A stretch of DNA of 32,537 nucleotides from Clostridia bacterium (GTDB taxonomy: Bacteria > Bacillota > Clostridia > UMGS1883). Positions 1-9,569 of the stretch are shown piece after piece. Within the stretch, counting starts at the first letter, position 1; every line of letters starts with the position of its first letter. Both the position numbers and the translations under genes were made by a program. Location: NCBI GenBank assembly GCA_017440585.1, contig JAFSGW010000046.1:1-32537 (forward strand). Direction: 5' to 3'. The notes below the pieces were generated by a model. The model made no database searches. It was not told where the DNA came from and worked only from the letters and a program-made list of their open reading frames with translations.

Positions 1-40
1 TATGAGCGACATACCATCTGAATTCGCCTGACTCGTTCAT
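1..40 (-). CDS. nusG: Transcription termination/antitermination protein NusG, N-terminal fragment
   Basis: Only the first 13 codons are inside the window, reading MNESGEFRWYVAH and running off the left edge. The WYVAH string matches the start of the NusG NGN domain, whose usual opening is WYVVHTYSGYE. An AGGAGG ribosome binding site lies at about 47-52, a good distance before the ATG at 40-38. It follows secE on the same strand with a 30-nt gap, the normal secE-nusG order in bacteria. NusG binds RNA polymerase, modulates pausing and Rho-dependent termination, and links transcription to translation. The identification rests on a short fragment plus gene order. Confidence 0.85.
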   Translation of the reverse strand, partial: MNESGEFRWYVAH

Positions 41-70
41 AACCGAACCTCCTCCATATTTTTCACTTGA

Positions 71-451
71 TTAGTTTGCAGATGCTTCTTCTGTTACTTC
101 TGTTTCAACTTCAACTACAACATCTGTTGCTACTTCTGTTGAAAATTCATCAACAACTACGTTTACGTCAGAAGAGCTTTCTACAGCGCCATCTGCGGAC
201 ATGTCTGCAGTAGGTACTTCTGTAGGCTGTGCTGTCTTCATGTCGTTGATTTTCGCAAATCCGAAACCGAAAACTGTATCAAGGGCAAAGATAACAAGAC
301 CAACAATCAAAATACATACAATAACGATACCTGTATTGTTGATGAGCTGCTTCTTAGAAGGCCATGAAACCTTTTTCACTTCAGACTTAGTAGCTTTAGC
401 ACTGTTGCCAATTTTTTTGAAGAAACCGTCTTTTTTCTGATTTTCAGCCAT
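71..451 (-). CDS. secE: Preprotein translocase subunit SecE with acidic C-terminal tail
   Basis: SecE is the small subunit that clamps SecY in the membrane translocon. The protein has a basic cytoplasmic segment with the SecE hallmark EVKKVSWPSKKQL (about residues 24-36). One transmembrane helix follows (about 39-62, rich in I, V, L), then FGFAKIND. The frame could start at a GTG at 460, but AAAGGGTGA sits 5-8 nt before the ATG at 451 and would overlap the GTG, so 451 (126 aa) is preferred. Single-span SecE proteins of Firmicutes are usually about 60-75 aa. Here about 50 further residues rich in E, D, V, T and S follow the helix and should lie outside the membrane. The gene sits 8 nt behind rpmG and 30 nt ahead of nusG. 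The tRNA-Trp often found between rpmG and secE is absent. Confidence 0.93.
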   Translation of the reverse strand: MAENQKKDGFFKKIGNSAKATKSEVKKVSWPSKKQLINNTGIVIVCILIVGLVIFALDTVFGFGFAKINDMKTAQPTEVPTADMSADGAVESSSDVNVVVDEFSTEVATDVVVEVETEVTEEASAN

Positions 452-468
452 CTTGGTCACCCTTTCGA

Positions 469-633
469 TTACTTTGTTTCCTTATGCATTGTGTGCTTGC
501 GGCAGAAACGGCAATACTTGTTCATTTCAAGTCTTTCGGGGTCATTCTTCTTGTTCTTCATTGTGTCGTAATTTCTCTGCTTGCACTCGGAGCATTCCAT
601 TGTAATCTTAACTCTCTTGGCGTCGCACCTCAT
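469..633 (-). CDS. rpmG: 50S ribosomal protein L33, zinc-binding (C+) type
   Basis: This 54-aa protein carries the L33 pattern [16 protein letters not shown], then [12 protein letters not shown], then [16 protein letters not shown]. The two CxxC pairs (C14/C17 and C41/C44) mark the zinc-binding form. The open frame extends to 687, but that ATG has only a T-run upstream. The start at 633 matches the usual L33 N-terminus more closely and has GAGGGAG about 15 nt upstream, a rather long spacing. It is the first gene of the rpmG-secE-nusG transcript, whose promoter is at 718-746, leaving a leader of roughly 80 nt. Confidence 0.93.
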   Translation of the reverse strand: MRCDAKRVKITMECSECKQRNYDTMKNKKNDPERLEMNKYCRFCRKHTMHKETK

Positions 634-717
634 GTTAAATTTAATCGACTCCCTCTTTGCATGGTAGCAACGGATTTTTTTGCACATAAAAAAAGCCTGC
701 CCATGCGAGGTACAGTA

Positions 718-746
718 ACTATATCACCAAATTTATTCTAAGTCAA
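718..746 (-). promoter_or_regulatory. Sigma-A-type promoter of rpmG-secE-nusG
   Basis: On the minus strand, -35 TTGACT (746-741) and -10 TATAGT (723-718) are separated by 17 bp. Transcription would start near 711. It lies back-to-back with a plus-strand promoter at 774-802. Confidence 0.75.
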
Positions 747-773
747 TACTTTTTTTTAATTTTTTCAAAATTA

Positions 774-802
774 TTGCATTCTTCGCAATGCAGATATATA
801 AT
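774..802 (+). promoter_or_regulatory. Candidate promoter of rhaM
   Basis: On the plus strand, -35 TTGCAT (774-779) and a perfect -10 TATAAT (797-802) are separated by 17 bp. The spacer contains an inverted repeat, TGCATT (775-780) with AATGCA (787-792). Starting near 809, the transcript would have a leader of about 230 nt that covers the whole hairpin array before rhaM. The -35 box is weak (3 of 6). Confidence 0.5.
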
Positions 803-841
803 ATAGGAAAAAGAACCCACTGTCAAGCACTTGAAAGTGAA

Positions 842-1010
842 TTGCACGATGTGCATGAATTACTTCGTATGAATTGACGCGTTGCGTCATGAATTTCCCG
901 AAGGGCATTTTGGAAGAAATTCCACCTGTGGAATTTCCACATTAATGTTTGCGAAGCAAACAAATCATTCATCATGTGCTTGCACAATTCATGCAAGCTT
1001 TGCTTGCAAT
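842..1010. repeat. Array of eight small hairpins with fixed ATGAATT/AATTCAT spacers
   Basis: The gap between rpmG and rhaM (634-1040, 407 nt) holds two promoters and this element. In order there are inverted repeats at 843-855 (TGCAC/GTGCA), 861-869 (TAC/GTA), 875-889 (TGACGC/GCGTCA), 897-905 (CCC/GGG), 916-937 (10-bp arms), 946-962 (TGTTTGC/GCAAACA), 975-986 (TGTGC/GCACA) and 992-1008 (TGCAAGC/GCTTGCA). In the left half the stems are separated by ATGAATT (855-861, 869-875, 889-895). In the right half the separators are the complement (ATTCAT at 967-972 and 988-992). The whole block is therefore one imperfect palindrome centred on 926-927, with arms of about 85 bp. The stems differ in sequence but each stays paired. 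It resembles a MITE or multi-hairpin RNA. I cannot assign it to a named family. Confidence 0.75.
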
Positions 1011-1040
1011 TAATCAAAACCGACAAAGGAGGAAATTATT

Positions 1041-1352
1041 ATGATTAAAGGTTTTAAAATGAAGCTTTACCCCGGCATGGAGGCAGAATACGAAAAACGT
1101 CACAACGAATTATGGGACGAAATGAAGGATATGATTCATGAGCACGGCGGAAAAAACTACACAATATTTTTAGATGAAGAAACACTCACCCTCTTCGGCT
1201 GTATTGAAATTGAGGATGAAGAATTATGGGCAAAGGGTGCCGACACTGCCATCAACCGTAAATGGTGGGACTTTATGGCAGATATTATGGAAACAAACCC
1301 CGACAACAGCCCCGTTTCTATCGATTTGAAGAATGTATTCCATTTAGATTAA
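1041..1352 (+). CDS. rhaM: L-rhamnose mutarotase
   Basis: RhaM interconverts the alpha and beta anomers of L-rhamnose, feeding the beta form to rhamnose isomerase in the cytoplasm. The 103-aa product has the full family pattern. YEKRHNELWDEM carries the catalytic His (H21; E. coli H22) and nearby Tyr17. HGGKNYTIFLD and CIEIEDEELW follow, then the aromatic pair in RKWWDFM, then NPDNSPVS and VFHLD at the end. Length equals the family's usual 104 aa. AAAGGAGG at 1025-1032 precedes the ATG. It stands alone, with no rhamnose catabolic genes beside it, between a hairpin array and a shared terminator. It may serve salvage of a sugar taken up by a distant locus. Confidence 0.93.
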   Translation: MIKGFKMKLYPGMEAEYEKRHNELWDEMKDMIHEHGGKNYTIFLDEETLTLFGCIEIEDEELWAKGADTAINRKWWDFMADIMETNPDNSPVSIDLKNVFHLD

Positions 1353-1357
1353 CAGAC

Positions 1358-1397
1358 AAGAAAGGATTTTGCATTGCAAAATCCTTTCTTATTTTTT
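1358..1397. terminator. Bidirectional terminator between rhaM and the XRE gene
   Basis: A perfect 15-bp stem (1358-1372 with 1376-1390) has a 3-nt loop, followed on the plus strand by ATTTTTTC. The left-going gene ends at 1389 inside the right arm. In that direction the stem is followed by a weaker T-containing tail (TTGTCTGTT). Confidence 0.85.
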
Positions 1398-1697
1398 CAT
1401 ATTTTTTATAAGGTTTAATATGCTTTCAAGTGCAGAACGATCTAATCCCTTGCACTCCTCAACTATTTCTTTGATTACATCCGGGTATTCGTTTTCCTTG
1501 TCGAAAAAATCGGACGGAGTTATTCCGAAATAGTCACATATGGCTAAGAACATAGTCATAGACGGTAAGGACTTTCCGTTTTCAATTGTATTTATATACC
1601 CTGTCGATTGCCCCAGCCTTTGACTAAGCTCACGTGCTGAGATATTATTATCCGTCCTGAGCTTGGCAATGCGTTGCTTTATATATTTCTCGTCCAT
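1389..1697 (-). CDS. XRE-family helix-turn-helix transcriptional regulator
   Basis: This 102-aa cytoplasmic DNA-binding protein has a Cro/C1-type HTH in its first 60 residues: IKQRIAKLRTDNNISARELSQ, then RLGQSTGYINTIENGKSLPS, then FLAICDYFGITPSDFF. A short helical tail (DVIKEIVEEC to LIKNMKK) probably dimerises. The frame could start at a GTG at 1706, but AGTGGGTGA lies just before the ATG at 1697, which I prefer. It is divergent from the SLOG gene at 1818. The 120-bp gap contains repeated half-sites of AGTTTGCA type, so autoregulation and control of the neighbour are likely. A TATAAT at 1726-1721 (minus) is its probable -10, with no good -35. The inducer is unknown. Confidence 0.85.
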   Translation of the reverse strand: MDEKYIKQRIAKLRTDNNISARELSQRLGQSTGYINTIENGKSLPSMTMFLAICDYFGITPSDFFDKENEYPDVIKEIVEECKGLDRSALESILNLIKNMKK

Positions 1698-1733
1698 TTT
1701 TATCACCCACTTATGCTATTATTATACAATATA

Positions 1734-1747
1734 AGTTTGCACAAACT
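1734..1747. promoter_or_regulatory. Secondary operator-like inverted repeat
   Basis: AGTTTG (1734-1739) and CAAACT (1742-1747) form 6-bp arms around CA. The half-site is the same as in the 27-bp palindrome at 1774-1800, and ATAAGTTTGCA occurs at both (1731-1741 and 1786-1796). It lies just upstream of the probable -10 of the XRE gene, so it is placed for autoregulation. Confidence 0.6.
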
Positions 1748-1749
1748 GG

Positions 1750-1778
1750 TTGATTATAGTTTTAGTTTATTGTATAAT
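1750..1778 (+). promoter_or_regulatory. Promoter of the SLOG-family gene
   Basis: -35 TTGATT (1750-1755) and -10 TATAAT (1773-1778) are separated by 17 bp. The -10 overlaps the start of the 27-bp palindrome, so a protein bound there would exclude RNA polymerase. Confidence 0.75.
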
Positions 1779-1800
1779 GCAAACTATAAGTTTGCATTAT
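1774..1800. promoter_or_regulatory. 27-bp perfect palindrome, likely operator of the XRE regulator
   Basis: The arms ATAATGCAAACT (1774-1785) and AGTTTGCATTAT (1789-1800) are perfect inverted complements around ATA. It covers the -10 and the expected start point of the SLOG gene. The position next to a divergent XRE gene and the repetition of the half-site at 1734-1747 point to a repressor site. It could instead form an RNA hairpin, but it lies too near the start of transcription to be wholly within the leader. Confidence 0.7.
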
Positions 1801-1817
1801 CGACGGGAGGTATTAAA

Positions 1818-2288
1818 ATGGGGGAAAATAAGCGTTGTTGCTTTGCCGGGCACAGTAAAATTTATGAAACCAATGTTTCTGAATTGCTTTACAGGCAAAT
1901 TGAATTTCTTATATGTGAGAAAAATGTGACCGAGTTCTGGTTGGGAAATTACGGAGATTTTGACCGCTTATGTATTAGTGTTTTGTCGCAATTGAGAAAG
2001 TTCTATAAAATCAAATGTTTTCTTATTATCCCATACCTGACCAAAGATATCATTGAAAACAAAAACGCCTACGCTAAAAAATATGACGGAATTTATATGG
2101 CGGATATGCCGCCAAACACTCCGCCACGTTTGAAAATACTGAAAACAAATCATTATATGGTTGACAATTCTGACTATCTGATATGCTTCATCAACACGCC
2201 TTGGGGCGGTGCAGCCAAAACTCTTGAATATGCAAAAAATCATAACATTGACATCATTTCATTAATTCCGCAAGAAAGCAGAGATTAA
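1818..2288 (+). CDS. SLOG-superfamily (DUF1273/YpsA-like) small protein
   Basis: This 156-aa soluble protein looks like a Rossmann-fold SLOG-type nucleotide or ligand-binding protein. The N-terminus reads CCFAGHSKIY, the position of the GH motif after strand 1 in DUF1273-like proteins. FWLGNYGDFDRLC at about 35-47 corresponds to the glycine-rich GxxGFD segment. NHYMVDNSDYLICFI and GGAAKTLEYAKNHNIDII form the C-terminal part that typically contacts the bound ligand. The upstream open frame runs back through the promoter. GGGAGG at 1805-1810 before the ATG at 1818 fixes the start. It has its own promoter with an operator and its own terminator, so it is a single-gene unit controlled by the divergent XRE gene. 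By eye the base composition is more AT-rich than the neighbours. SLOG proteins in other bacteria act in nucleotide signalling, stress or defence, but no function is assigned here. Confidence 0.6.
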   Translation: MGENKRCCFAGHSKIYETNVSELLYRQIEFLICEKNVTEFWLGNYGDFDRLCISVLSQLRKFYKIKCFLIIPYLTKDIIENKNAYAKKYDGIYMADMPPNTPPRLKILKTNHYMVDNSDYLICFINTPWGGAAKTLEYAKNHNIDIISLIPQESRD

Positions 2289-2308
2289 ATCATCTGCTTT
2301 CTTTTTTT
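2272..2308 (+). terminator. Terminator of the SLOG gene
   Basis: An 11-bp perfect stem (2272-2282 with 2293-2303) has a 10-nt loop that contains the stop codon of the gene, followed by a T-run (2302-2308). Confidence 0.85.
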
Positions 2309-2309
2309 G

Positions 2310-2338
2310 TTGCAATTGCTTTTCAGTTATGATATTAT
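2310..2338 (+). promoter_or_regulatory. Promoter of the aminotransferase-trpS-tagO operon
   Basis: -35 TTGCAA (2310-2315) and -10 TATTAT (2333-2338) are separated by 17 bp, directly behind the terminator T-run. Confidence 0.6.
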
Positions 2339-2374
2339 ATAAGGTAGAAATTTTATAAACAAGAAGGTTTTCCC

Positions 2375-3562
2375 ATGGCAAACAGCATATTTTCAGACAA
2401 AACGAGAGATTTATCCGGCAGTGCGATAAGAGCAACCTTTAAGCTTCTTGCAGACCCGGAAATTATATCCTTTGCAGGCGGTGCTCCCTCCCCGGATGTG
2501 TTCCCCAAAAAGGAGCTTGAGGAAATAGCCCGTGACATTTTCGCAACACGCGGCAACCTGGCACTTCAGTACGGCATTACAGAGGGCTACAATCCCCTTC
2601 GTGATTTTGTAAAGGCACGCCTTGTAAAGCAGGGCATTATAAAGGAAGAAGAACAACTTATTATAACAACGGGCGGTCAGCAGGTTATTGACCTTTCGGC
2701 AAAGGTTCTCCTTAACGAGGGCGACAACGTTGTTGTTGAAGCCCCCAGCTTTGTGGGAGGCTTAAACTGCTTTAGAAGCTATAACGCCAACATGATACCC
2801 GTTACCGTTCAGAGCGACGGTATGGACCTTGATTATTTAGAGGAAGAGGTTTTAAAAAAGGAAAAGGTTAAGCTTGTGTACACAATCGCAACCTTCCAGA
2901 ACCCCTCAGGCATTACAATGAGCGTTGAAAAAAGAAAACGCCTCTTAAGCCTTGCAGATGAGTACGACTTCTTTATTTTAGAGGACAACCCCTATGGCGA
3001 GCTCCGCTACAAGGGCGAAAATGTTCCCACAATAAAGAGCATGGATGTAAATAACCGTGTTATTTATGCAGGAAGCTTTTCCAAAACCCTTTCCCCCGGT
3101 CTTCGTATAGGCTTCTTCTCTGCAAGAGAGGACATACTTGAAAAAATGGTTGTATGCAAGCAGATAACCGACGTGCACACACCTGTTTTAAATCAGCTTA
3201 TTGCATATGACTTTGTAACAAAGCATGACTATGATGCACACATTAAACGCAGCTGTGATCTTTACGGCAAAAAGAATGCACTTATGTTAAAATGCATGGA
3301 CGAAATGTTCCCCTCCTACTGCACCTACACACGCCCCGAAGGCGGTTTGTTCCTCTGGTGCGATTTACCCGAGGGCTTCGATTCACAGCTTGTGTTTAAA
3401 AAAGGCGTTGAGAAAAAGGTGGCATTTGTGCCCGGCTCCTCCTGCATGGTGGACCAGAACAAAACATATTCATCCTTCCGCTTAAACTTTTCCAACACAG
3501 CGGATGAGAACATTATAAAAGGCATCGGAATACTTGCCGATGTGATAAAATCCTTTGAATGA
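2375..3562 (+). CDS. PLP-dependent aminotransferase, class I/II (2-aminoadipate/aromatic type)
   Basis: This 395-aa fold-type I aminotransferase moves an amino group between an amino acid and a 2-oxo acid. Features in order: FAGGAPSPDVFP (33-44), LQYGITEGYNPLRDF (64-78), TTGGQQVIDL (98-107), FQNPSGITMS (174-183), EDNPYGELRY (203-212), and GSFSKTLSPGLRIGF (233-247). K237 is the likely Schiff-base lysine. RPEGGLFLWCDLP and FRLNFS near the end supply the carboxylate-binding arginine. The sequence resembles LysN-type and MocR-effector-like enzymes without a helix-turn-helix. The exact substrate (aminoadipate, branched-chain or aromatic amino acids) cannot be read from sequence. AAGAAGG precedes the start. 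It is first in an operon with trpS (13-nt gap). Confidence 0.88.
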   Translation: MANSIFSDKTRDLSGSAIRATFKLLADPEIISFAGGAPSPDVFPKKELEEIARDIFATRGNLALQYGITEGYNPLRDFVKARLVKQGIIKEEEQLIITTGGQQVIDLSAKVLLNEGDNVVVEAPSFVGGLNCFRSYNANMIPVTVQSDGMDLDYLEEEVLKKEKVKLVYTIATFQNPSGITMSVEKRKRLLSLADEYDFFILEDNPYGELRYKGENVPTIKSMDVNNRVIYAGSFSKTLSPGLRIGFFSAREDILEKMVVCKQITDVHTPVLNQLIAYDFVTKHDYDAHIKRSCDLYGKKNALMLKCMDEMFPSYCTYTRPEGGLFLWCDLPEGFDSQLVFKKGVEKKVAFVPGSSCMVDQNKTYSSFRLNFSNTADENIIKGIGILADVIKSFE

Positions 3563-3575
3563 GAGGTAACTAACA

Positions 3576-4571
3576 ATGGAAGAAAAGAAAACGATACTTT
3601 CGGGCATTCAGCCCTCTGCAGCTTCAATAACATTGGGCAACTACTTAGGTGCGGTTAAAAACTGGGCATCACTTCAGGATGAATACAACTGTATGTATGC
3701 CATGATGGATCTGCACACAATCACAGTTAGACAGACCCCTGCTGAATTAAGGAGAAACACAGTTTCCCTTCTTGCTCAGTACATTGCCTGCGGCATTGAT
3801 GCAGAAAAGAACTTAATGTTCATTCAGAGCCACGTGCCTGCCCATGCAGAGCTCAGCTGGATTTTAAGCTGTTACACACAGATGGGCGAACTTTCGAGAA
3901 TGACACAGTTCAAGGACAAGAGTGCAAAGCATAAGGACAATATCAATGCAGGGTTATTTACCTACCCCGTTTTAATGGCGGCAGATATTCTTCTTTATCA
4001 GACAGACCTTGTGCCCGTCGGTGCCGACCAGAAGCAGCATCTTGAAATCACACGTGACATTGCAACACGCTTCAATTCCATCTACGGTGATGTGTTCAAA
4101 ATTCCCGAGCCTTATATAGGCAAGGAGTCTGCCCGTATTATGAGTTTGCAGACACCTACAGCGAAAATGAGTAAGTCCGACCCCAACCCCAACGGCTGTG
4201 TGTTCGTCCTTGACGATATCGACACAGTTATCCGTAAGTTCAAGCGTGCCGTAACAGACAGCGAAGCATGTGTTGAATACAAGGAGGGTAAGGATGGCGT
4301 AAATAACCTTCTTAACATCTATTCCTCCGTTACCGGCAAAACTATCGACGAGGCAGTTGGTGAATTTACAGGCAAGGGCTACGGCGACTTCAAAATGGCT
4401 GTTGCAGAGGCAGTTGCCGAAGAGCTTCGTCCCATCCACGAAAAGTACAACGACCTTATGAAGAACAAGGACTATCTTGAGTCCATCTATAAAAAGGGTG
4501 ACGAAACTGCCAATTATCTCAGTCGCAAAACTCTTTCCAAGGTTAAAAAGAAGGTTGGCTTTGTAATCTGA
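3576..4571 (+). CDS. trpS: Tryptophan--tRNA ligase
   Basis: TrpS charges tRNA-Trp with tryptophan using ATP. The 331-aa class I synthetase has SGIQPSAASITLGNYLGA (9-26), which contains the HIGH-equivalent TLGN. The tryptophan pocket region includes ELSRMTQFKDKS (105-116) and YPVLMAADILLYQTDLVPVG (130-149). A KMSKS loop is intact at 197-201 (KMSKSDPN). Length matches the usual 330-340 aa. GAGAGG precedes the ATG. It lies between the aminotransferase and a TagO-like gene and is probably co-transcribed with both. No T-box is visible upstream in this window. Confidence 0.97.
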   Translation: MEEKKTILSGIQPSAASITLGNYLGAVKNWASLQDEYNCMYAMMDLHTITVRQTPAELRRNTVSLLAQYIACGIDAEKNLMFIQSHVPAHAELSWILSCYTQMGELSRMTQFKDKSAKHKDNINAGLFTYPVLMAADILLYQTDLVPVGADQKQHLEITRDIATRFNSIYGDVFKIPEPYIGKESARIMSLQTPTAKMSKSDPNPNGCVFVLDDIDTVIRKFKRAVTDSEACVEYKEGKDGVNNLLNIYSSVTGKTIDEAVGEFTGKGYGDFKMAVAEAVAEELRPIHEKYNDLMKNKDYLESIYKKGDETANYLSRKTLSKVKKKVGFVI

Positions 4572-4593
4572 TAATTTGAAAGGAGCGTTTCTG

Positions 4594-5670
4594 ATGGGTT
4601 TGAAAATGACTTCCGATTCCCTAACAATGTTTTCATTTATGCTTGCATTTGTTCTGGCATTTGCATTAACCCCCTTTGTAAAAAGGCTTGCCTATAAAAT
4701 AGGTGCGGTAGACGTGCCCCGTGACAGTCGCCGTATGCACAAAACCCCCAAGGCACGTTTAGGCGGTCTTGCAATTTTCCTGGGCTTTCTTGTAAGCGTT
4801 TGCATTTTTACAGATATGCCAAAAACTGTCCACGGCATTCTTTTAGGCTCCGTTGTGATAGTTGTACTGGGTATGTTTGACGACATTAACCCCTTAAGTG
4901 CAAAGTTCAAATTTGTTATACAGATTTTAGCTGCAATTATCCCTGTTTCCTTCGGTGTGGTAATTGAAAGGTTAAGCGTGCCCACCTTCATTTCCGAAAC
5001 CGGCGTGTTTGAGCTTGGCTGGCTTGGCTACCCCCTCACGGTACTGTGGATTGTGGCAGTTACAAATGCCCTTAACCTCATAGACGGGCTTGACGGGCTT
5101 GCAATAGGCGTGGCAACAATTTCTTCAATCACACTTTTATGCATTTCACTTCTTTTGGGTAACAGCCTTGTGGTTGTGCTTACAGCTGCACTTTCCGGTG
5201 CATGCTTAGGCTTCTTCCCCTATAACTTCAACCCTGCAAAGCTCTTTATGGGCGATACGGGTGCACTGTTTTTGGGCTTTGCCTTATCAACCATTTCGGT
5301 TTTGGGCTTGTTTAAGGGCTATGCAATCATTTCCGTTGCAATTCCCCTTCTCATTCTTGCATTGCCTATTTTTGATACAAGCTTTGCAATACTGAGGCGA
5401 ATTAAAAACCATCAGCCCATTATGGCACCTGACCGCGGGCATTTGCACCACAAGCTTATTGACCACGGCTTAAGCCAGAAGCAGGCGGTGGCAGTTATAT
5501 ATGCAATGTGTGTTGTGCTTTGCCTTTTCGCAATTTTCCTTCTTTCTACCGGTGCTGTAAAGGTGTTTGCACTTCTTCTCATCGTGGCACTTTTCCTGGT
5601 GTTCATGGTTATAACCCCAAGAATTATGCATGCCTTTAATGAGGATAACGAAGAAAATAAAAAACAATAA
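4594..5670 (+). CDS. Undecaprenyl-phosphate N-acetylglucosaminyl-1-phosphate transferase (TagO/WecA family)
   Basis: This multi-spanning membrane enzyme transfers GlcNAc-1-phosphate from UDP-GlcNAc to undecaprenyl phosphate. That is the first step of wall teichoic acid or other surface glycan synthesis. The 358-aa protein shows all family motifs: RRMHKTPKARLGG (46-58), GMFDDINP with the Asp pair at 96-97, NALNLIDGLDGLAIG (158-172), LFMGDTGALFLGF (217-229), and the GHLHHKL histidine motif (282-288). About ten or eleven hydrophobic segments are present. The frame can be read from a TTG at 4576, but AAAGGAG at 4579-4585 serves the ATG at 4594. It follows trpS by 22 nt and ends at a strong shared terminator. 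tagO, wecA and tarO are alternative names and cannot be separated by sequence here. Confidence 0.92.
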   Translation: MGLKMTSDSLTMFSFMLAFVLAFALTPFVKRLAYKIGAVDVPRDSRRMHKTPKARLGGLAIFLGFLVSVCIFTDMPKTVHGILLGSVVIVVLGMFDDINPLSAKFKFVIQILAAIIPVSFGVVIERLSVPTFISETGVFELGWLGYPLTVLWIVAVTNALNLIDGLDGLAIGVATISSITLLCISLLLGNSLVVVLTAALSGACLGFFPYNFNPAKLFMGDTGALFLGFALSTISVLGLFKGYAIISVAIPLLILALPIFDTSFAILRRIKNHQPIMAPDRGHLHHKLIDHGLSQKQAVAVIYAMCVVLCLFAIFLLSTGAVKVFALLLIVALFLVFMVITPRIMHAFNEDNEENKKQ

Positions 5671-5673
5671 CAG

Positions 5674-5721
5674 ACAAATTAAAAATGGTGTTGCGAAAGC
5701 AACACCATTTTTAATTTGTTT

Positions 5722-5724
<3 letters not shown>
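5674..5724. terminator. Bidirectional terminator between tagO-like gene and lacZ
   Basis: A perfect 21-bp stem (5674-5694 with 5699-5719) is closed by a GAAA tetraloop and followed by TTTTT on the plus strand. On the minus strand the stem is followed by a T-rich stretch. It separates two convergent transcripts. Confidence 0.9.

Positions 5725-9565
<3,841 letters not shown>

Positions 9566-9569
<4 letters not shown>

Noticed and set aside
452..468. tRNA-Trp between rpmG and secE
   Set aside because: This is the usual place in many Clostridia, but only a few nucleotides separate the genes and no cloverleaf fits. No tRNA was found elsewhere in the window.
469..687. Longer L33 frame starting at 687
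   Set aside because: The extra 18 residues are not part of L33, and the ATG has only a T-run upstream instead of a ribosome binding site.
687..711. Attenuator-like hairpin with T-run in the rpmG leader
   Set aside because: A T-run is present on the minus strand, but the preceding CCTCGCATGGGCAGG pairs only over 3 bp before mismatches, too weak to call.
823..1026. A 67-aa minus-strand open frame across the hairpin array
   Set aside because: It runs through the palindromic array, which explains the sequence better, and it has no ribosome binding site or family similarity.
1674..1817. N-terminal extension of the SLOG gene by 48 codons
   Set aside because: The extension reads through the promoter and the 27-bp operator. 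The GGGAGG before 1818 fixes the internal start.
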